Positions 29,217 through 37,641 of a stretch of 40,916 nt of DNA are shown piece after piece. Under the pieces are notes generated by a model, which saw nothing but the letters and a program-made list of their open reading frames with translations, had not been told where the DNA came from and made no database searches. The position numbers and the translations under genes were made by a program. How positions within the stretch are numbered: position 1 is the stretch's first letter; every line of letters starts with the position of its first letter. Origin of the DNA: DATHRK01 sp035465395 (GTDB lineage Bacteria > Gemmatimonadota > Gemmatimonadetes > Longimicrobiales > RSA9); NCBI GenBank assembly GCA_035465395.1, contig DATHRK010000022.1, forward strand, positions 1-40,916, in the 5' to 3' direction.

Positions 29217-30758
29217 TCAGGCCTCGGCGTAGCGGGTGGTCACATCGGTACCCGCGCCGCCTGCGAGCAGCCGGTACTCGTCCTGCCTCAGGAGCGGATC
29301 GTCCCGCAGCGTCAGCTCCATGCCGTGCGTGCCTCGCAAGCGCCGCATGAAGTCCGGCTCCTCCTCGAGCGCGTAGAGCGATACCTCCGGGTGGACCCGG
29401 ATCGTGATCGCCTTCTCCGCCTTGGCGAGGCCCGCCCGATTGAGGGCCCGCTCGACGCGCCGCAGCACGGTCTCCGGCGTGAAAACGCGTCCCGCGCCGC
29501 CGCAGTGCGTGCAGCGCTCCGTCATCGCCTGGTACAGCGAGGGCCGCACCCGCTGGCGGGTCATCTGCACGAGGCCCAGCTCGGAGATGTGGAAGGCCTT
29601 CGTACGCGCTCTGTCACGCCCCAGCCAGGTGCGCAGCTCCTGCATGACCTGGTCCTGGTGGCCCTTCACCTCCATGTCGATGAAGTCCACGACGATGATC
29701 CCGCCGATGTCGCGCAGCCGGAGCTGACGGGCCACTTCGCGCGCGGCGTCCAGGTTGGTCCGCAGGATCGTCTTGTCCGGGTCCTTCTTGCCGGTGAAGC
29801 GGCCGGTGTTGACGTCGATCGAGACGAGCGCCTCTGTGGGCTCGATGACCAGGTAGCCGCCGGACTTGAGATCCACGCGCCGCTCGAACGCCACCTGGAT
29901 CGCGTCCTCGATGCCGAAGCGATCGAACAGCGGCTCCGCCTCCGCGTCGTACTGGACGCGGTCGAGCAGCCTGGGGTCCATGCCGTGCAGGTACTGGCGA
30001 ATCTCCGAGTAGAGGTCGGCGTCGTCGACGACGATGCGATCCACCTTGTCGCTGAACACGTCGCGGATCACGCCCCGTACCAGCTTCGCCTCGCGGTGGA
30101 CCACGGCGGGCGGCTTCGACGAGTTGGCGCGCTTCTCGATCTTCTTCCAGGTGGCGAGGAGGGTGTCGAGCTCGCGTTCGAAGGCCTCGCGGGTGAGCTC
30201 TTCCCCGACCGTGCGGATGATCACCCCGCCGGCGTCCTTGGGCAGGATCTCGCGGGCGAGCGCGCGCAACCGGGAGCGCTCCTCCCTGCCCTCGATCTTG
30301 CGGCTCACGCCGATGTGGGAGGAATAGGGCATGTACACGACGAAACGGCCGGGCAGGGATACCTGGCGCGTCACGCGCGGGCCTTTCGTGCTGATCGGCT
30401 CCTTGGTCACCTGGACCAGCGCCTTGTCGCCCTTGCTGATCATCTCCTGGATCGGCGGATAGCGACGCGAGCGCCGGCCGCCGTTCTCGGAGGATTCTCC
30501 GTTGCCGTTCTCGTCCTCGAGCTCCTCGTCGTCCAGGAGGACGTCCGAGACGTGGAGGAATCCTGCTTTCTCCGTGCCGATCTCGACGAACGCCGCCTGG
30601 ATTCCCGGGAGAACGGCCTGGACCTGGCCCAGGTAGATGTCGCCGACGATCCGCTCGGCGTCGGCGCGCTCCACGCGCACCTCGACCAGCATGTCGTCTT
30701 CCATGATGGCGACGCGCGTCTCCTGCGGCGCTGCAGTGATGAAGATTTCGCGTTTCAT
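29217..30758 (-). CDS. rng: ribonuclease G (RNase E/G family)
   Basis: 513 residues, RNase G length. An S1 domain (about 35-135) carries a polar, acidic insertion at about 76-100 (DDEELEDENGNGESSENGGRRSRR-like). A 5'-sensor/RNase H-like part follows, then the catalytic DNase I-like domain with metal-binding Asp315 in SIDVNTGR and Asp358 in VVDFIDME. The zinc-link Cys pair is C416-T-H-C419. The membrane/degradosome tail of RNase E is absent. It matures rRNA and decays mRNA. It is followed by rplU/rpmA, a common arrangement, but here separated by a hairpin and a promoter. Confidence 0.95.
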   Translation of the reverse strand: MKREIFITAAPQETRVAIMEDDMLVEVRVERADAERIVGDIYLGQVQAVLPGIQAAFVEIGTEKAGFLHVSDVLLDDEELEDENGNGESSENGGRRSRRYPPIQEMISKGDKALVQVTKEPISTKGPRVTRQVSLPGRFVVYMPYSSHIGVSRKIEGREERSRLRALAREILPKDAGGVIIRTVGEELTREAFERELDTLLATWKKIEKRANSSKPPAVVHREAKLVRGVIRDVFSDKVDRIVVDDADLYSEIRQYLHGMDPRLLDRVQYDAEAEPLFDRFGIEDAIQVAFERRVDLKSGGYLVIEPTEALVSIDVNTGRFTGKKDPDKTILRTNLDAAREVARQLRLRDIGGIIVVDFIDMEVKGHQDQVMQELRTWLGRDRARTKAFHISELGLVQMTRQRVRPSLYQAMTERCTHCGGAGRVFTPETVLRRVERALNRAGLAKAEKAITIRVHPEVSLYALEEEPDFMRRLRGTHGMELTLRDDPLLRQDEYRLLAGGAGTDVTTRYAEA

Positions 30759-30861
30759 GCCCCGTCCGAATCCGTGTTGACCCGGAGGGAAGTGGCGAGA
30801 TGGATCGCAGGTGCCCGCAACGCGCCGGCGCGAGCCGGACCGTCGACGGCCGTCGCGCGAC

Positions 30862-30875
30862 CCGGCAGCTGCCGG
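30862..30875. repeat. perfect 14-bp palindrome upstream of rng
   Basis: CCGGCAGCTGCCGG, fully symmetric, about 105 bp upstream of the rng ATG, in the 221-bp spacer between rng and the acyl-CoA dehydrogenase gene. It might be an operator or part of an rng leader structure (RNase E/G genes often regulate their own mRNA), but GC-rich palindromes are frequent in such DNA. Nothing else is evident in this spacer. Confidence 0.3.
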
Positions 30876-30979
30876 ACCCCGCTGCGCAGCACGGTTCCAC
30901 GGTGGGACCTCCGGTGACGTGAGAGCGGTGGTCCGCCTTCCCCACGTCCGTGGCGCCGGGGTCGTTCCCCGGAGTGCCT

Positions 30980-32209
30980 TCAGGCCTTCGCCGTCGCCTC
31001 TTCCTCTTCGCGGAAGAGAGTCCGGGCGATCACCATCCGCTGGATCTCGCTTGTTCCCTCTCCGATCTCGCAGATCTTCGCGTCACGCATCATCCGCTCG
31101 ACCGGGTACTCGTTCGTATAGCCGTATCCACCCATGAGCTGCACCGCGCGCGTCGTCGTGCGCATGGCCAGCTCGCTCGTGTAGAGCTTCGCCATCGAGG
31201 CCTCCCTGCCGAACGGCTCGCCCCGCTCCTTGAGCCACGCGGCGTGGTAGACCAAGTGCCTTGCCGCCTCGATCTCGGTAGCCATGTCGGCCAGCGCGAA
31301 CTGGACGCCCTGGAAGTCCCGGATCGGACGGCCGAATTGCCGTCGCGAGCCGCTGAACCGCAGCGCCTCGTCGAACGCCCCCTGCGCGAGACCGAGAGCG
31401 AGGGCGCCGATGCCGATGCGCCCCGCGTCGAGCGTCTTCATGAAGTTCACGAAACCCTCGCCCTCCCCGCCCAGCATGTTCTCGGCGGGGACCTCGGCTT
31501 CATCGAGCAGGAGCTCGCGTGTGTCCGACGCGCGCCAGCCCATCTTGTCTTCCTTCTTGCCCGCCCGCACGCCCGGCGTGTACGGCGCGAGCTCCTCGGC
31601 GTGACCCACGCCGACCCGCTCCGCCTCCTCGACGTCGGTGGTCGGTTTGGTCACGATGAAGCTCGTGATGCCGCGCGCCGCCGCATCGCGGTCCGTGACC
31701 GCGGTCACGACGAAGATCTCGCCGACCCCCGCGTGGGTGATGAAGATCTTGCTGCCGGAAACCTTCCAGCCACCGTTCTCGCGCACCGCGACGGTTCGCG
31801 ATCCCGCAGAATCCGAGCCGGAGCCCGGCTCGGTCAGGCCGAAGCCGCCCAGCACCCGGCCCTGCGCGAGCAAGGGGACGTAGCGCGCCTTCTGAGCCTC
31901 GCTGCCGAAGCTCAGGATCGGCGAGGTGCCGAGCGTGGAATGCGCGCTGATCGTGATTCCGTGGCTGGCGTCCACCCGGGAGACCTCCTCGATCACGAGG
32001 AGGTAGCTCAGGTAGTCCAGCCCCAGCCCGCCGTACGCCTCCGGCACGTTGACGCCGAAGTAGCCGCGGTCGGCCATCTTGCGGACGTTGTCCCACGGAA
32101 ACCGGCTGGCCTCGTCCAGGTCCGCGGCGACGGGGGCGATCTCCGCCTCCGCGAACGCGCGCACCTCCGCTCTCAGCCGCTCGTGTCTGTCCTCCAGATA
32201 CCGCTGCAT
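30980..32209 (-). CDS. acyl-CoA dehydrogenase
   Basis: 409 residues, FAD-dependent ACAD family. Motifs: GYFGVNVPEAYGGLGLDYLSYLLVIEEVSR, GFGLTEPGSGSDSAG (FAD contact), GSKIFITHAG, RRQFGRPIRDFQGVQFALADMATEI, and MGGYGYTNEYPVERMMRDAKICEIGEGTSEIQR with catalytic Glu384 in the short-chain position (EGTSEIQ). It resembles short/branched-chain (butyryl-, isobutyryl-, isovaleryl-CoA) enzymes. A segment with the sequence VGVGHAEELAPYTPGVRAGKKEDKMGWRAS is slightly longer than in typical family members. The frame is open upstream of 32209, but that part is not ACAD-like. The electrons would go to ETF. It stands alone, 104 bp after the recQ gene. Confidence 0.93.
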   Translation of the reverse strand: MQRYLEDRHERLRAEVRAFAEAEIAPVAADLDEASRFPWDNVRKMADRGYFGVNVPEAYGGLGLDYLSYLLVIEEVSRVDASHGITISAHSTLGTSPILSFGSEAQKARYVPLLAQGRVLGGFGLTEPGSGSDSAGSRTVAVRENGGWKVSGSKIFITHAGVGEIFVVTAVTDRDAAARGITSFIVTKPTTDVEEAERVGVGHAEELAPYTPGVRAGKKEDKMGWRASDTRELLLDEAEVPAENMLGGEGEGFVNFMKTLDAGRIGIGALALGLAQGAFDEALRFSGSRRQFGRPIRDFQGVQFALADMATEIEAARHLVYHAAWLKERGEPFGREASMAKLYTSELAMRTTTRAVQLMGGYGYTNEYPVERMMRDAKICEIGEGTSEIQRMVIARTLFREEEEATAKA

Positions 32210-32312
32210 ACCCCGCCCTGTCGCGGTGCGGCCGACCGTAAGGTCCGATCCGCCACCGGATTGCGCCGTCGCCCGCTCCACCCAATCCGGCGCGGGGATT
32301 CGAGACGCAAAC

Positions 32313-33863
32313 CTAGGTACGAAGCCGCGCGGCGAAAAGTGGTGGCAGGCGGCCGACGCTGCTCGCCCCGTGCGTTCGACCGGCGGCTCGCCCCAGGCAG
32401 ACGTCGCAGTTGCCGCATGCGTCCGGGCCGAAGGTCTCACCGAAGTGCGCCATGATGCGCGCCCGCCGACACGTTCGGGCGACGGCGTAGCGACGCATGC
32501 GCCTCAGGCCGCGCCGCTCCCGCGCGAGGGCCTCGCGGTCCCGACGCAGCGCGCTCGCCGACAGCACGCCGTCCGGGCGAACCGCCCAGGCGCCGGGCGC
32601 TCCCGACGCCGGGCGGGCGACGCCGGCCTCGGCGAGCAGCCGGAGGGCGGCTTCGAGCTGCGGGGCGCCCTGGATCCGCCGCACCGCGCCCAGCGCCTCC
32701 ACCGCACGCACGCGCACCACCGGCCAGCCGCCCTCGTCGTCCGCGGCAGGCCGGCGGCGCAGCCAGGTGAGCAGCGCGCGGAGCGTCCGCGGCGGCGGAT
32801 GCGCGAGCCGAATGAGGTGCGCCTGGGTCTGCTCGTCGCCCTTCGCGTACAGCAGCACGCACCGCGCGGGGGCGCCGTCGCGGCCCGCGCGGCCGGCCTC
32901 CTGGGCGTAGTCCTCGAGCGTGCCCGGCACGTCGTAGTGCACCACCCGCCGGACGTCCGGCCGGTCGATTCCCATCCCGAACGCGGACGTCGCGACGATG
33001 ACGCGTGCCTGCCCGGCGATGAAGCGCGTCTGGATGCGGTCGCGCTCGCGGTCCGAGACGCCGGCGTGGTAGGCGACCGCGTCCACGCCGCGCGAGCGCA
33101 GCAGGTCCGCCACGGCATCGGTCGTGCGCCGCGTCGCGGCGTACACCATCGCGCAGCCTTCGGCCACGCGGGGCACCAGCGCGGCCAGCGCGCGGTCCTT
33201 GGCGCGCCGGTCGTGCGCCTGTACGACCTCCCACCGGAGATTGGGTCGATCCACCCCGCCCGCCACCACGACCGGCTCGACGAGCCCCAACTCCGCCACG
33301 ATGGCGTCACGGGCCTCGGGAGTCGCGGTCGCGGTGAGGGCCGTGCACGGGCATCCGAGGGCCGCGCGCACCGCGCCCAGGCCGCGGTAGGCCGGGCGAA
33401 AGCTCCCTCCCCAGGAGACGATGCAGTGCGCCTCGTCCACGGCGAGTCGGGCGACGCGCACGCGCCGCAGCACCCGCAGGAACGCCTGGGAGCGGAAGCG
33501 CTCGGGCGCGACGTACAGGAGGGTCAGCTCCCCTGCCCCGAAGACCTCCAGCGTGCGGCGGCGCTCGGCCGGCGAAAGCGCCCCGTGGAGGGCGCCGGCC
33601 GGAACGCCGAGACCGCGCAGCCGCGCCACCTGATCGATCATCAGGGAAATCAGCGGGCTCACGACCAGGGTCGTGCCGGGAGCCAGCTCCGCGGGGATCT
33701 GGAAACACACGCTCTTGCCCGCCCCCGTGGGCATGAGGGCCAGCACGTCCCGGCCCTCCAGGGCCGCCGCGATGATGCTCGACTGGGCGCCCCGGAAGTC
33801 CGGGTAGCCGAAGCGGCGGCGGAGGACGCCGCGCGCGTCTTCGAGGGTGGGGTGCCGCGCCAT
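32313..33863 (-). CDS. recQ: RecQ-family ATP-dependent DNA helicase
   Basis: 516 residues, shorter than E. coli RecQ (about 610). Helicase motifs: FRGAQSSII (motif 0), ALMPTGAGKSVCFQIP (Walker A, about 44-51), AVDEAHCIVSW (DEAH, 143-146), ALTATATPEAR, YAATRRTTD, GMGIDRPDVRRVVHYDVP, QEAGRAGRDG. The RecQ zinc site follows near the end (CRRARIMAHFGETFGPDACGNCDVC). No HRDC domain is present. The aromatic-rich loop, usually SQWGHDFRPEY, reads VSWGGSFRPAY, so the conserved His and Asp are replaced by Gly and Ser. ATG at 33863 is natural. It probably unwinds recombination intermediates; the altered loop may affect coupling of DNA binding and ATP hydrolysis. Confidence 0.92.
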   Translation of the reverse strand: MARHPTLEDARGVLRRRFGYPDFRGAQSSIIAAALEGRDVLALMPTGAGKSVCFQIPAELAPGTTLVVSPLISLMIDQVARLRGLGVPAGALHGALSPAERRRTLEVFGAGELTLLYVAPERFRSQAFLRVLRRVRVARLAVDEAHCIVSWGGSFRPAYRGLGAVRAALGCPCTALTATATPEARDAIVAELGLVEPVVVAGGVDRPNLRWEVVQAHDRRAKDRALAALVPRVAEGCAMVYAATRRTTDAVADLLRSRGVDAVAYHAGVSDRERDRIQTRFIAGQARVIVATSAFGMGIDRPDVRRVVHYDVPGTLEDYAQEAGRAGRDGAPARCVLLYAKGDEQTQAHLIRLAHPPPRTLRALLTWLRRRPAADDEGGWPVVRVRAVEALGAVRRIQGAPQLEAALRLLAEAGVARPASGAPGAWAVRPDGVLSASALRRDREALARERRGLRRMRRYAVARTCRRARIMAHFGETFGPDACGNCDVCLGRAAGRTHGASSVGRLPPLFAARLRT

Positions 33864-33911
33864 GCCGACATGTCTCGCGGGCGGGCCCGGGCGCCGCCAT
33901 GGCGAAACGGC

Positions 33912-34121
33912 TCAGCCCCGGTCGACCTCGTCCGGCCGGGTCGCGCGCGACCGCCGCCCGAAGAAGCGCAGGAGCAGCCCGATGCCGATCGCAACCATCG
34001 CCACGTAGATCGGTAGGGGGGTGCCGAAGAAGATGCCCGCGAGTCCGAGCGCCGCGGCGACGAAGAACAGTCCGATCTTGAGGTCGAGATGGGGATCGAC
34101 CGAGGGCCCGGGGACGTTCAT
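33912..34121 (-). CDS. small two-helix membrane protein
   Basis: 69 residues: hydrophobic segments at about 14-33 and 36-52 (KIGLFFVAAALGLAGIFFG and IYVAMVAIGIGLLLRFFG) and a basic/acidic cytoplasmic-looking end RRSRATRPDEVDRG. The ATG overlaps the stop of the methylglutaconyl-CoA-hydratase-like gene (ATGA), so it is the last member of that operon. Unknown function. Confidence 0.65.
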   Translation of the reverse strand: MNVPGPSVDPHLDLKIGLFFVAAALGLAGIFFGTPLPIYVAMVAIGIGLLLRFFGRRSRATRPDEVDRG

Positions 34122-34894
34122 GGCTTCTGCTTGTCCAGAAAGCGGCGCACGCCCTCCCGCGCTTCCTCCGAGAGCCGGGCCAGCGCGTTGATCTCCGCAC
34201 CCCGCCGGATCGCTTCCTCGAACGACGCCCCGTCCAGGCCATAGAGCAGGCGCTTGTTGAGCTCGAGCGCGGTGCCGGGCCGGCGGGCCAGCTCGATCGC
34301 GAACTCCAGCGCCGCCTCCTGGAAGCCGTCGGCGCCGAAGACGCGGTTTGCCAGCCCGAGCGCGACGGCGCGCTCGGCCGAGATGGGCTCGCCCGTGGCG
34401 ATCAGCTCGAAGGCGCGTTTCTCACCGAGCGCGCGGCGCAGGAGCGCGGTGACCATCGCCGGCACGAAGCCCAGCCGCACCTCGGGGTAGCCGAAGGTCG
34501 CATCGTCCGCGGCCACGACGAGGTCGCAGGCGCTAGCCAGCCCCGCGCCCCCCGCGAGGGCGTGCCCGTGCACGGCGGCCACGATGGGCTTGCGCAGCCG
34601 GCGCATGCGCACGAGAAGGGCGCCCAGGTCGCCGGCGGCTGCGAGGTTCTCCAGAGGTCCCTCGCTGGCCGCGATCTTCTCCATCTCGGCGAGGTCCGCG
34701 CCGGCGCAGAAGTCGGGGCCTTCGCCGCGGAGCAACAGGACCCGGATCCTCTGGGATCCTTCGGCCGCCGTGAACGTGCCGTCGAGCTCGTGGATCATCG
34801 TCGCGTCCAGCGCGTTCCTCTTGCGCGGCCGGTTCAGGGAGACGATGCCGACGCCTTCGCGCTCGTCGTACAGGAGGCGGGTCAGGTTCCTCAT
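34118..34894 (-). CDS. enoyl-CoA hydratase, methylglutaconyl-CoA hydratase-like
   Basis: 258 residues of the crotonase family. Where ordinary hydratases have GGGCE, this has AGGAGLASACDLVVAADDATFGYPEVRLGFVPAMV, the pattern of LiuC/AUH-type 3-methylglutaconyl-CoA hydratases: first Glu absent, second Glu138 in YPEVRLG kept. It would hydrate methylglutaconyl-CoA to HMG-CoA in leucine or isoprenoid breakdown. The ATG overlaps the stop of the AtuA-like small gene (ATGA). The product of the carboxyltransferase encoded near 38 kb would be its natural substrate. Confidence 0.85.
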   Translation of the reverse strand: MRNLTRLLYDEREGVGIVSLNRPRKRNALDATMIHELDGTFTAAEGSQRIRVLLLRGEGPDFCAGADLAEMEKIAASEGPLENLAAAGDLGALLVRMRRLRKPIVAAVHGHALAGGAGLASACDLVVAADDATFGYPEVRLGFVPAMVTALLRRALGEKRAFELIATGEPISAERAVALGLANRVFGADGFQEAALEFAIELARRPGTALELNKRLLYGLDGASFEEAIRRGAEINALARLSEEAREGVRRFLDKQKP

Positions 34895-35241
34895 GTCTCC
34901 TCCGGGGGCGGCAGCGAGTCGGCGATGTCCTCGGGCACGTCCAGCTCCAGCCGGAGCATCGCGGTCGAGTACGTCTTGCCCTGGGCGTCGGTCATCAGGG
35001 ACATGGTGCCGCCACCGTCGAGCGCCTCGTGAAGCAGGAAGTTGAGCGCGCCCAGATTCGGCAGCTCGAAGCGCTCGACCTCCCCCACCATGTCCTTGAA
35101 GTGATACTTTACACGCTCGACCGTAAGCTCTTTTTCCAAAAAGGAATAATGATCTTGGTCGTATGCGATGACGCCGACGTTGACGGTGTCGCCCTTGTCG
35201 CCCGATCGGGCGTGCGCGAGCCGCCGCAGCTGCATCTTCAC
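34891..35241 (-). CDS. AtuA C-terminal-like small protein
   Basis: 116 residues from a GTG overlapping the AtuA stop (GTGA); an ATG two codons in is an alternative. The start MQLRRLAHARSGDKGDTVNVGVIAYD is the conserved beginning of the C-terminal (ferredoxin-like) domain of AtuA proteins, and NLGALNFLLHEALDGGGTMSLMTDAQGKTYSTAMLRLELDVPE completes it. In Pseudomonas AtuA this domain is joined to the N-terminal one; here the protein is split into two overlapping genes and the two products presumably associate. Confidence 0.87.
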   Translation of the reverse strand: MKMQLRRLAHARSGDKGDTVNVGVIAYDQDHYSFLEKELTVERVKYHFKDMVGEVERFELPNLGALNFLLHEALDGGGTMSLMTDAQGKTYSTAMLRLELDVPEDIADSLPPPEET

Positions 35242-36614
35242 GCCGCGATCACCTCCACCTGGAGATTGGACTCGATGACGGTGCGGTCGATGAGCGCCGG
35301 CCAGTACGCGACGATCTGCTGCGGCCGCGGCCGCCCGCCCGCGAAGCCGGTCACGGTCGGCGGCCCGCTCAGGATCAGCGGCGCGATCTCGCGGCTGAAC
35401 TCCTCGATCGCGCCACGTTGCGCGGAGCGAACGGCGACGCGCAGCTGCACCTCCGGCAGGTCGTCCGGGGGCGGGCCGGCGAGGTGGCCGTGCGCGGAGT
35501 TCCAGCCGACGAACTCGGTGCGCACGGCGTCCAGCACGATCCCGAGCCTGTCGAGCCGCTCGCGCAGCAGGCGGTCCGCCGCGCGGGCCTTGTCGAGCGC
35601 GTCCGGCCAGGCGTAGACCAGCGTGCCCGATGCCTTCCACCCGGCGTGGTAGGAGATGGACACCTTCAGGGTCGGTGTCGGCGGGCCCCCGCGCACGCCG
35701 TCGATGCGCACCCGGTCCTGGCCCTCCTCGGTGAGCCGGATCGTCGTGAAGTCGGCGACCGCGTCGGGTGTGATGTAGGAGCTGGGGTCGCCCATCTCGT
35801 ACAGAAGCTGCTCCTTGATCACCGCCGCGGAGATGCGGCCGCCCGTGCCTTCGTGCTTGGTGACCGCGAAGGAGCCATCTGGATGCGCCTCGATGATCGG
35901 ATAGCCCACATCCACCAGGTCCGGCACCTCCCTCCAACGCACCAGACAGTTCCCTCCCGACGCCTGCGCCCCGCATTCGTTGATGTGGCCGGCGACGATA
36001 CCGGAGGCGATGCGGTCGTAGTCGTCCGGGCTCCACCCGAAGGCGTGCATCATGGGCCCGTAGGTCAGCGCCGTATCGGTCGATCGGCCCGTGATCACGA
36101 CATGGGCGTCGCGGTCCAGCGCCTGTACGATGGGCGCCGCCCCGATGTACGCGTTGGCCGCCTCGACGCGGTCCAGTACGGCCTCCAACGGCTCGCCCGT
36201 CTCCATGTTCGCGAGCTCGTGACCCTGGTCGATCAGGGCGGGAAGCAGCTCCAGGATGTCGTCGCCGGTGACGGTGCCGACGCGGGCCCGGCCCGCCAGC
36301 CCGGCGCGGCGTGCCGCTTCGAGCACGGCGTCCCGGCAACCCTCGATGTTCACGCCGCCGGCATTGGCCACCATGCGCACGCCGCCATCGACCAGGTCGG
36401 GAAAGATCTCGCCGGCGAGCGGCACGAAGTCGCGCGCGTAGCCCTGGGCCGGGTCCCGGCTGCGCTGTTTCTGAAGGATCGACATGGTGACCTCGGCCAG
36501 GTAATCCAGCACGAGATAGTCGATCGGACCGCGGCGCACCTGTTCGACGGGCGCGTCGAGCCTGTCGCCCCAGAACCCCTGCCCCGAGGCGATGCGTATG
36601 GACGCTCGCTGCAT
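35238..36614 (-). CDS. AtuA-family protein (acyclic terpene utilisation, DUF1446)
   Basis: 458 residues. Family hallmarks: IRIASGQGFWGDRLDAPVEQV, DYLVLDYLAEVTMSILQKQR, GVRMVANAGGVNIEGCRDAV, VVITGRSTDTALTYGPMMHAFGW, GHINECGAQASGGN, DVGYPIIEAHPDGSFAVTKHEGTGG and ITPDAVADFTTIRL. AtuA is required for growth on citronellol/geraniol in pseudomonads, but its reaction is not established. The ATG at 36614 fits the family; the open frame to 36725 is leader. It heads the operon AtuA - AtuA C-terminal - methylglutaconyl-CoA hydratase - small membrane protein, all joined by 4-bp overlaps, which ties it to branched or isoprenoid acyl-CoA metabolism. Confidence 0.9.
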   Translation of the reverse strand: MQRASIRIASGQGFWGDRLDAPVEQVRRGPIDYLVLDYLAEVTMSILQKQRSRDPAQGYARDFVPLAGEIFPDLVDGGVRMVANAGGVNIEGCRDAVLEAARRAGLAGRARVGTVTGDDILELLPALIDQGHELANMETGEPLEAVLDRVEAANAYIGAAPIVQALDRDAHVVITGRSTDTALTYGPMMHAFGWSPDDYDRIASGIVAGHINECGAQASGGNCLVRWREVPDLVDVGYPIIEAHPDGSFAVTKHEGTGGRISAAVIKEQLLYEMGDPSSYITPDAVADFTTIRLTEEGQDRVRIDGVRGGPPTPTLKVSISYHAGWKASGTLVYAWPDALDKARAADRLLRERLDRLGIVLDAVRTEFVGWNSAHGHLAGPPPDDLPEVQLRVAVRSAQRGAIEEFSREIAPLILSGPPTVTGFAGGRPRPQQIVAYWPALIDRTVIESNLQVEVIAA

Positions 36615-36898
36615 CTGGACGGTTTGACGAAGAAAAGGACCACGCTGCCACGCCCGGCGAACGGGGTGGTAGGCCGGGGCAAGATAGCCGGGCCCCGGTT
36701 GGGCGACAAACCCGCCCCCGGCCACCGCAGCGGCCCCCGGGAGGGCCCGGGCCGGGCTCGGAAGCCCGCGGCCCCGGCGCGACGCGCGCGCCCGGATTGC
36801 GTGGGGCGCTGCCGGTGCTGCATGCTCAGGCGTTCGAGGGCTCCGGCTCGCGGAGGTCAGGAGCTCCAGACGAAGGAAGGTTACCAGGAGACGGCCGC

Positions 36899-37189
36899 AT
36901 GTCCGACGCCCATGGCGCCGAAACGATCAAGGGATGGCTGGAGGATTTCGCGGCTCTCGTGCGCTCGGATGTCGACTACGGTGTGGGTGCCGGGGCGCAC
37001 CCTGGACGCGACTACGCCTACCTCGAGGTCCACCGCGACGCCGATGACCACTCGATCCTGCTGTTCCGGGTCGAGGCGCAGGCCGGAGAGGCCAGGCCGA
37101 CCGTCCAGGCCTACCGCCTGGATGGCACCGCGGAGGAGATCCGGGACGGGGTCCGCGCGCTCACGCACCCGGCCGAGGCGGACGCGTAG
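36899..37189 (+). CDS. hypothetical protein
   Basis: 96 residues, no signal or membrane segment. A helix (ETIKGWLEDFAALVRSDVDYG) is followed by strands (YLEVHRDADDHSILLFRVEAQ, TVQAYRLDGTAEEIRDGVRAL). AGGAG is placed eight bases before the ATG. It is divergent from the AtuA operon (284-bp spacer, in which I see no clear operator) and lies 23 bp before the GNAT gene, with which it is probably cotranscribed. Family unknown. Confidence 0.6.
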   Translation: MSDAHGAETIKGWLEDFAALVRSDVDYGVGAGAHPGRDYAYLEVHRDADDHSILLFRVEAQAGEARPTVQAYRLDGTAEEIRDGVRALTHPAEADA

Positions 37190-37212
37190 CCGCGCCGGCC
37201 CCCGCGGTCGAC

Positions 37213-37641
37213 GTGATCCGGCGCTACGCGGCGGGCGACATCGACGCGGTGGTGGAGGTTTGGCGCGCCGCCAGTCGGGTGGCGACGCCGTTTCTGTCCG
37301 CCGCCTTTCTCGATGAAGAGGAGCGGGAGATCCGCGAGGGCTGGATGGCACGCGCCGAGTCGTGGGTCTACGAGGAAGGCGGACGGGTGACGGGCTTCGT
37401 ATCCCTGCTGGGGGACGAGGTGGGAGGCCTCTTCGTTCGCCCCGCCGCCCAGGGGCGCGGGATCGGTCGGGCGCTCATGGACCACGCCGTCGCGCTGCGC
37501 GGACGGCTCGTGCTAGAGGTGTTCGAGCGGAACCGGAGTGGCCGCGGCTTCTACGCCCGCTACGGCTTTCGCGAGATCGGTCGCAACGTCCACGAGGCGA
37601 CCGGGCAGCCGCAGATTCAGCTCGAGTTCGGCCCCGAGTGA
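37213..37641 (+). CDS. GNAT-family N-acetyltransferase (YjaB-like)
   Basis: 142 residues from a GTG. The N-terminus VIRRYAAGDIDAVVEVWRAAS and the acetyl-CoA loop LFVRPAAQGRGIGRALMDHA (motif A, about 75-95) are typical of GNAT enzymes; RLVLEVFERNRSGRGFYARYGFREIGR is motif B. The overall pattern is close to the YjaB/YafP group. The acceptor is unknown. The end overlaps the convergent carboxyltransferase gene by 25 bp. Confidence 0.85.
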   Translation: MIRRYAAGDIDAVVEVWRAASRVATPFLSAAFLDEEEREIREGWMARAESWVYEEGGRVTGFVSLLGDEVGGLFVRPAAQGRGIGRALMDHAVALRGRLVLEVFERNRSGRGFYARYGFREIGRNVHEATGQPQIQLEFGPE

